From Clostridia bacterium (GTDB lineage Bacteria > Bacillota_A > Clostridia > Oscillospirales > CAG-272): a stretch of 9,122 bases of DNA. The stretch covers positions 1 through 9,122 of the forward strand of contig JAGAIH010000091.1 of NCBI GenBank assembly GCA_017626655.1. The letters are read 5' to 3'. Position 1 is the stretch's first letter, and each line of letters begins with the position of its first letter. Below the pieces are notes generated by a model. That model was given only the letters and a program-made list of their open reading frames with translations, searched no databases and was not told the origin of the DNA. The position numbers and the translations under genes are program-made. This document shows, piece by piece, positions 4,950 to 9,122 of the stretch.

Positions 4950-5876
4950 ATGACTCTCGTGATCCTGGCCGCAGGTATGGGCTCCCGTTTCGGCGGCGTC
5001 AAGCAGATGGAGCCCATCGACAAGGACGGCAACTTTATCATCGACTATTCGGTCTTCGACGCCAAGCGCGCGGGCTTTGACAAGGTGGTCTTCATCATCA
5101 AGGACGCCATCGCTACGGACTTCAAGGCTACCATCGGCGCCCGTGTGGAGAAGCACATCGCCGTGGAGTACGCCTACCAGGAGCTTTCCGACATTCCCGA
5201 GGGCTACACCGTCCCCGAGGGCCGTATCAAGCCCTGGGGCACTACCCACGCCGTCCGCTCCACCCGTGAGATCGTCAAGGAGCCCTACGGCGTCATCAAC
5301 GCCGACGATTTCTACGGCCGCAATACCTATGAGAAGCTGGCCGCTCACCTCTCCAAGCTGGAGAAGGGCGAGCTGGGCGGAGACGGCGTCTGCCATTGCT
5401 GCGCCGTAGGCTTCAAGGTTAACAAGACCCTCACCGACAAGGGCGGCTGCTCCCGCGGCATCTGCAAGGTGGACGAGAACGGTATGCTCTACGACCTGGT
5501 GGAGACCCACAAGATCGAGAAGCTGGGGAATGACGCACAGTATCCCGATGCCGACGGCAATATGGTCTTCCTGGACGGCGAGACCGTGGTCTCCATGAAC
5601 TGCTGGGGTTTGGGTGCCGAGACCATCCCCATGCTGGACGCCGATTTCGACGTGTTCATGGCCAACCTGAAGAACGCCGCCGATCCCGCCAAGGCCGAGT
5701 GCCTGCTCCCCTCCTCCATCGACACCTTCGTTAAGGCAGGCAAGGTGGACGTCAAGGTCTACCCCACCGAGAGCGAGTGGTACGGCGTGACCTACAAGGA
5801 GGATAAGCCCTGGGTCGTGGAGTCCATTCAGAAGCTCATCGATGCGGGGGAGTACCCCGAGCATCTGTGGGGCTGA
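4950..5876 (+). CDS. Sugar-1-phosphate nucleotidyltransferase (probable UTP-dependent)
   Basis: The 308-residue protein has the NTP-transferase Rossmann-like fold: LAAGMGSRFGG (6-16) with Lys18 as the nucleotide-binding loop, KPWGTTHAV (94-102) in the position of the base-recognition motif, and NADDFYG (117-123) with the metal-binding aspartate. Such enzymes join NTP and a sugar 1-phosphate to give NDP-sugar and pyrophosphate. The length matches GalU-type enzymes, but the wording differs from housekeeping GalU. The next gene makes N-acetylhexosamine 1-phosphate and the third epimerises UDP-sugars, so the likely reaction is UTP + HexNAc-1-P or Gal-1-P to UDP-sugar. The nucleotide and sugar are inferred, not visible. 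Five cysteines fall within residues 148-172 (C148, C150, C151, C167, C172), which is unusual. Shine-Dalgarno GGAGGT (4937-4942) has ideal spacing. It is the first gene of the operon. Confidence 0.85.
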   Translation: MTLVILAAGMGSRFGGVKQMEPIDKDGNFIIDYSVFDAKRAGFDKVVFIIKDAIATDFKATIGARVEKHIAVEYAYQELSDIPEGYTVPEGRIKPWGTTHAVRSTREIVKEPYGVINADDFYGRNTYEKLAAHLSKLEKGELGGDGVCHCCAVGFKVNKTLTDKGGCSRGICKVDENGMLYDLVETHKIEKLGNDAQYPDADGNMVFLDGETVVSMNCWGLGAETIPMLDADFDVFMANLKNAADPAKAECLLPSSIDTFVKAGKVDVKVYPTESEWYGVTYKEDKPWVVESIQKLIDAGEYPEHLWG

Positions 5877-5880
5877 TCCC

Positions 5881-6981
5881 ATGACTCAGCCGACCTATGA
5901 GCAGGTGCTGGCCGTCTGTGACCGCTTCGCCTTCGGGGGAGCCGTGACCGACCTCAAGGTCTGCGGCAACGGCCACATCAACAGCACCTATATCGTCACT
6001 GATGAAAACGGAAAGCGTTATATCCTCCAGATCCTCAACACCGCCATCTTCAAGGATCCCACAGGGGTCATGAACAACATCGCGGCGGTCACCGACCATA
6101 TCCGTAAGGGCTTGGCCGAGGCGGGCGAGGACACCGAGCGGGGAACCATGAAGGTGATCCTCACACGGGACGGCGACAAGGGCTACACCGACGAAGAGGG
6201 CCGCTTCTGGCGCGCCTACGACTTCGTGGAGGGGACCGTCTGCCGCCTCACGCTGGACAGCCCCGAGACCTTTGCCCGGGTGGGCGAGGCCTTCGGAGAC
6301 TTCCAGAGAAGGCTGTCGGACTTCGATGCTTCACAGCTCATTGAATCCATCCCAAATTTCCATAACACCAAGAAGCGCTACGCCGACTTCCTGGCCGCAG
6401 TGGAGAGAGATGCCACGGGACGGGCCGAGCTTGTGCGGGATGAGATCAAGTTCATCACCGACCGCGCCGACAAATGTTCCCTCATCGTGGACGCCCTGGC
6501 GTGCGGCGACCTTCCCCTCCGCGTGACCCACAACGATACCAAGCTCTCCAACATCCTCTTGGACGAGACCACCGAGGAGGCCGTCTGCATCATCGACCTG
6601 GACACCGTCATGCCCGGCTCCAGCCTGTACGACTTCGGCGACTCCATCCGCACGGGTGCCGCCTCCGCCGCCGAGGACGAGCCCGATCTCGATAAGGTCC
6701 ACTTCCTCCCCGAAATGTTCAGGGCCTACGCCCGCGGCTTCATCAAGGGTACGGGGGGCGCGCTGACCGAGAGGGAACTTCAAATGCTCCCCGACGGCGG
6801 CTACATCATCACCCTGGAGCAGGCCATCCGCTTCCTGGGGGATTACCTGGACGGCGACACCTACTACCACACCGACTACCCCGACCATAACCTCGTCCGC
6901 GCCCGTACCCAGCTCAAGCTGGTGGCCGAGACCGAGGGGTGTATGGAGGAGCTGCGGAGGTTCGTTCGCAGTCTGAAATAA
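5881..6981 (+). CDS. nahK: N-acetylhexosamine 1-kinase (NahK/LnpB type)
   Basis: The 366-residue enzyme of the aminoglycoside-phosphotransferase fold closely matches remembered bifidobacterial NahK (359 residues) along its whole length. It phosphorylates GlcNAc or GalNAc at the anomeric carbon with ATP, feeding UDP-sugar synthesis. The motifs shared with NahK are GHINSTYIV (31-39), AFGDFQ (137-142), the catalytic loop VTHNDTKLSNIL (215-226) with Asp219, the metal site IIDLDTVMPGS (237-247), DFGDSIRTGA (251-260), and DLDKVHF (269-275). The start at 5881 is preferred over an in-frame ATG at 5842 because the NahK family begins here and the longer form would overlap the upstream gene by 35 bases. 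No clear Shine-Dalgarno is seen; with a 4-base gap translation is probably coupled. A C-1 kinase for another hexosamine is the only serious alternative. Confidence 0.92.
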   Translation: MTQPTYEQVLAVCDRFAFGGAVTDLKVCGNGHINSTYIVTDENGKRYILQILNTAIFKDPTGVMNNIAAVTDHIRKGLAEAGEDTERGTMKVILTRDGDKGYTDEEGRFWRAYDFVEGTVCRLTLDSPETFARVGEAFGDFQRRLSDFDASQLIESIPNFHNTKKRYADFLAAVERDATGRAELVRDEIKFITDRADKCSLIVDALACGDLPLRVTHNDTKLSNILLDETTEEAVCIIDLDTVMPGSSLYDFGDSIRTGAASAAEDEPDLDKVHFLPEMFRAYARGFIKGTGGALTERELQMLPDGGYIITLEQAIRFLGDYLDGDTYYHTDYPDHNLVRARTQLKLVAETEGCMEELRRFVRSLK

Positions 6982-7021
6982 TCACTGTTTTCCCGAATAT
7001 AACCGAAAAGGAGACCACCCC

Positions 7022-8041
7022 ATGTCCATCCTCATCACCGGCGGAACCGGTTTCATCGGCTCCCATACCGTCGTCGAACTCATCGAAGCCGGCGAAACCC
7101 CCATCATCGTGGACAATCTCTGCAACAGCAAGGAGATCGTCCTGGACCGCATCGAGACCATCACGGGCAAGCGCCCCAAGTTCTACAAGGCCGACCTCTG
7201 CGACGCCGAGGCGCTGGACAAGGTTTTCACCGAGAACCCCGATATCGAGAGCGTCATCCACTTCGCGGGTATGAAGGCCGTGGGCGAGTCGGTGGCCATC
7301 CCCGCCGCCTACTACTACAACAATCTGGTCTCCACCCTCAACCTCTGTGAGGCCATGAAGAAGCACGGCGTCAAGATCATCGTCTTCTCCTCCTCGGCTA
7401 CCGTCTACGGCGATCCCGCCGAGATCCCCATCAAGGAGACCACCCCCCTGGGCAAGACCACCAACCCCTACGGCGAGACCAAGCAGATGATCGAGCGGAT
7501 CCTCTCGGATATTCAGTACGCCAACAGGGACTGGTCGGTGAGCATCCTGCGCTACTTCAACCCCGTGGGCGCCCACAAGTCGGGCCTCATGGGCGAGGAC
7601 CCCAAGGGTATCCCCAATAACCTGTTCCCCTACGTCACCCAGGTGGCCACGGGCCGCCGCTCCTACCTCAATATCTTCGGCGACGATTACGATACCCCCG
7701 ACGGCACCGGCGTCCGCGACTACATCCACGTGGTGGACCTGGCCCGCGCCCACCTCTGCGCCCTGAACCGCGCCCGCGCCGTCAGCGGCGTGGAGTATTA
7801 CAACGTCGGTACTGGCCACGGCTACTCGGTGCTGGATATTGTCAAATCCTTTGAGGCCGCCACGGGGAAGGCCGTCCCCTACAAGATCGTGGATCGCCGC
7901 CCCGGTGACATCGCCACCTGCTACGCCGACGCCACCAAAGCCAAGGAAATCCTCGGCTGGGAGGCGCAGTACGATATGGTGGATATGTGCCGCGACGCGG
8001 ATCGCTGGCAGACCATGAATCCCAACGGCTACGACGCGTAA
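7022..8041 (+). CDS. galE: UDP-glucose/UDP-N-acetylglucosamine 4-epimerase
   Basis: The 339-residue short-chain dehydrogenase-like enzyme interconverts UDP-Glc and UDP-Gal using tightly bound NAD. GGTGFIG (7-13) is the NAD loop. SSSATVYG (123-130) supplies the catalytic serine, and Tyr150 with Lys154 (NPYGETK) is the YxxxK pair. The length equals E. coli GalE (338). The residue that narrows the sugar pocket is Tyr299 in E. coli GalE and Cys307 in the human enzyme, which also accepts N-acetylated sugars. The matching residue here is Cys300 in IATCYAD, predicting activity on UDP-GlcNAc/UDP-GalNAc as well. That agrees with nahK 40 bases upstream. AAAAGGAG (7006-7013) sets the start. Third gene of the operon. 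Confidence 0.95.
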   Translation: MSILITGGTGFIGSHTVVELIEAGETPIIVDNLCNSKEIVLDRIETITGKRPKFYKADLCDAEALDKVFTENPDIESVIHFAGMKAVGESVAIPAAYYYNNLVSTLNLCEAMKKHGVKIIVFSSSATVYGDPAEIPIKETTPLGKTTNPYGETKQMIERILSDIQYANRDWSVSILRYFNPVGAHKSGLMGEDPKGIPNNLFPYVTQVATGRRSYLNIFGDDYDTPDGTGVRDYIHVVDLARAHLCALNRARAVSGVEYYNVGTGHGYSVLDIVKSFEAATGKAVPYKIVDRRPGDIATCYADATKAKEILGWEAQYDMVDMCRDADRWQTMNPNGYDA

Positions 8042-8058
8042 AAAAGGAGAACCATACC

Positions 8059-9122
8059 ATGAACATCTATTCCCGCCCCTGGGGCACCATTTCGAGCGGC
8101 GAGACCGCGACTCTCTTCACTCTGGTCAACGATAACGGCATGACCGTGGAGATCACCGACTTCGGCGGCACCATCATCAGCATCAAGACCGCTGACCGTA
8201 GCGGCAAGCTCACGGATATCTGCCTGGGCTACGATTCGCTGTCCGACTACGAAAAGGCCGACGGCTACCTGGGCGCCCTGGTGGGCCGTGTGGCCAACCG
8301 CATCGCGGGGGCCTCCTTCGAGCTGGAGGGCAAGACCTACAGCCTCTACGCCAACGATGGCGGAAACTGCCTCCACGGCGGCAAGAAGAGCTTCTCCTAC
8401 GTCATCTGGAAGTCCGAGGCCGCCGCCGACGCCGATAAGGCCGCCCTCACCCTCACCTACTTCTCCCCCGACGACGAGGAGGGCTTCCCCGGTAACCTCA
8501 CTACCAAGGTCACCTATACCCTGGACAATAGTAACGCCCTGGCCATCCGCTACGAGGCCGAGTGTGACAAGGCCTGCCCCCTGAACCTCACCAACCACGC
8601 CTACTTCAACTTGGCGGGCAACGCCTCAGGCCCCGTCTTCGGCCAGACCCTCTGGATCGACGCCGAGTCCTACCTGGCGGGTGACAAGGATCTGATCCCC
8701 GTGGCGGTCAAGCCCGTGGACGGCACCCCCTTCGACTTCACCGAGCCCAAGCCCATCGGTAAGGACTTCTTCGCCGACTTCGCCGACCTCCGCATGGCAG
8801 GCGGCTACGATCATTGCTTCAACTTCGCAGGCTGGAAGAAGTGCAAGTCGGGCGGTACTCTCCTGCTCCGCGCCGTAGCCTACGAGCCCGTGTCGGGGCG
8901 TAAGATGGAGATGTACACCAACCAGCCCTGCGTCCAGTTCTACTCCGCCAACTTCCTGAAGAACCCCTGTTTCCCCCTCCGCGGCGGCAAGCCCCAGCAG
9001 ACCCAGACCGCCTTCTGCCTGGAGACCCAGACCATGCCCGACAGTATCCACCATCAGGGTGACGCCGACTTCACCGACGGTGTCCTCCGCGCGGGCGAGA
9101 AGTACGATTACACCACGGTGTA
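8059..9122 (+). CDS. galM: Aldose 1-epimerase (galactose mutarotase), C-terminus cut by window edge
   Basis: The frame is open from ATG 8059 to the last base; 354 residues are visible and the final codon begins TA. GalM proteins are about 340-350 residues and often end soon after a T-V-Y motif, so only a few residues are probably missing. The enzyme interconverts alpha and beta anomers of galactose and related aldoses, supplying the anomer used by the next kinase. Active-site residues by comparison with Lactococcus GalM are Arg81 in GRVANRIAG, His106 in NCLHGG, the acid His180 in NLTNHAYFNL, Asp251 in GGYDHCF, and the base Glu322 in FCLETQTMPDS. All are present. AAAAAGGAG (8041-8049) overlaps the galE stop, placing it in the same transcript 17 bases downstream. 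No signal peptide is seen, so it is cytoplasmic. Confidence 0.93.
   Translation, partial: MNIYSRPWGTISSGETATLFTLVNDNGMTVEITDFGGTIISIKTADRSGKLTDICLGYDSLSDYEKADGYLGALVGRVANRIAGASFELEGKTYSLYANDGGNCLHGGKKSFSYVIWKSEAAADADKAALTLTYFSPDDEEGFPGNLTTKVTYTLDNSNALAIRYEAECDKACPLNLTNHAYFNLAGNASGPVFGQTLWIDAESYLAGDKDLIPVAVKPVDGTPFDFTEPKPIGKDFFADFADLRMAGGYDHCFNFAGWKKCKSGGTLLLRAVAYEPVSGRKMEMYTNQPCVQFYSANFLKNPCFPLRGGKPQQTQTAFCLETQTMPDSIHHQGDADFTDGVLRAGEKYDYTTV

Noticed and set aside
5842..5880. Upstream ATG extending nahK by 13 residues
   Set aside because: It would overlap the previous gene by 35 bases, lacks a ribosome site and extends beyond the normal NahK N-terminus.
4797..5882. 361-residue - strand frame opposite the nucleotidyltransferase, and similar long ones opposite galE and nahK
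   Set aside because: They show the same codon-bias mirror effect; composition is repetitive and the + strand genes have clear motifs.

Overview
The window reads as chromosomal DNA of a GC-rich member of the Bacillota (class Clostridia, possibly an Oscillospiraceae/Ruminococcaceae-type gut anaerobe; the lineage is an inference). Reasons: a tRNA-sensing T-box leader, consensus sigma-A promoters (TTGACA-17-TATAAT) in AT-rich gaps, strong purine-rich Shine-Dalgarno sites, a lipobox lipoprotein, and coding regions with heavy C/G third-position use. All genes found are on the + strand. I see no transposase, phage gene or CRISPR array.

Layout. (1) 1-1790: the 3' part of an acyl-adenylating (ANL-family) enzyme, an 84-residue acyl carrier protein and a 137-residue LRAT/NC-fold protein. 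They are joined by two ATGA overlaps, so they form one translationally coupled cassette. Its chemistry looks like acyl activation, loading on a carrier, then acyl transfer or hydrolysis; its product is unknown. (2) 1907-2443: a small secreted lipoprotein of unknown function with its own consensus promoter and intrinsic terminator. (3) 2477-4309: a consensus promoter, a T-box leader with a UGG (Trp) specifier, a possible 11-codon leader peptide ending in Trp-UGA, and a TrpB2-type tryptophan synthase beta chain with no trpA beside it. (4) 4310-4949: hairpins, a promoter, tRNA-Val(CAC), a strong terminator, a long imperfect palindrome, two phased 11-bp repeats and a promoter. (5) 4950-9122: a sugar nucleotidyltransferase, nahK (N-acetylhexosamine 1-kinase), galE and galM; galM runs off the right edge.

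How the parts work together. The trpB unit appears built to sense uncharged tRNA-Trp and make tryptophan, probably from free indole, since TrpB2 proteins commonly act without TrpA. The last four genes form a likely operon (gaps of 4, 40 and 17 bases) that would salvage galactose and N-acetylhexosamines. NahK makes the 1-phosphate, the nucleotidyltransferase would make the UDP-sugar directly from UTP (no galT is present), GalE interconverts the Glc/Gal-type epimers and GalM interconverts anomers. GalE has Cys300 at the position that controls pocket size, which fits N-acetylated substrates. This resembles the bifidobacterial lacto-N-biose/galacto-N-biose pathway with a different uridylyl-transfer step. 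The phosphorylase and transporter of that pathway are not in the window.
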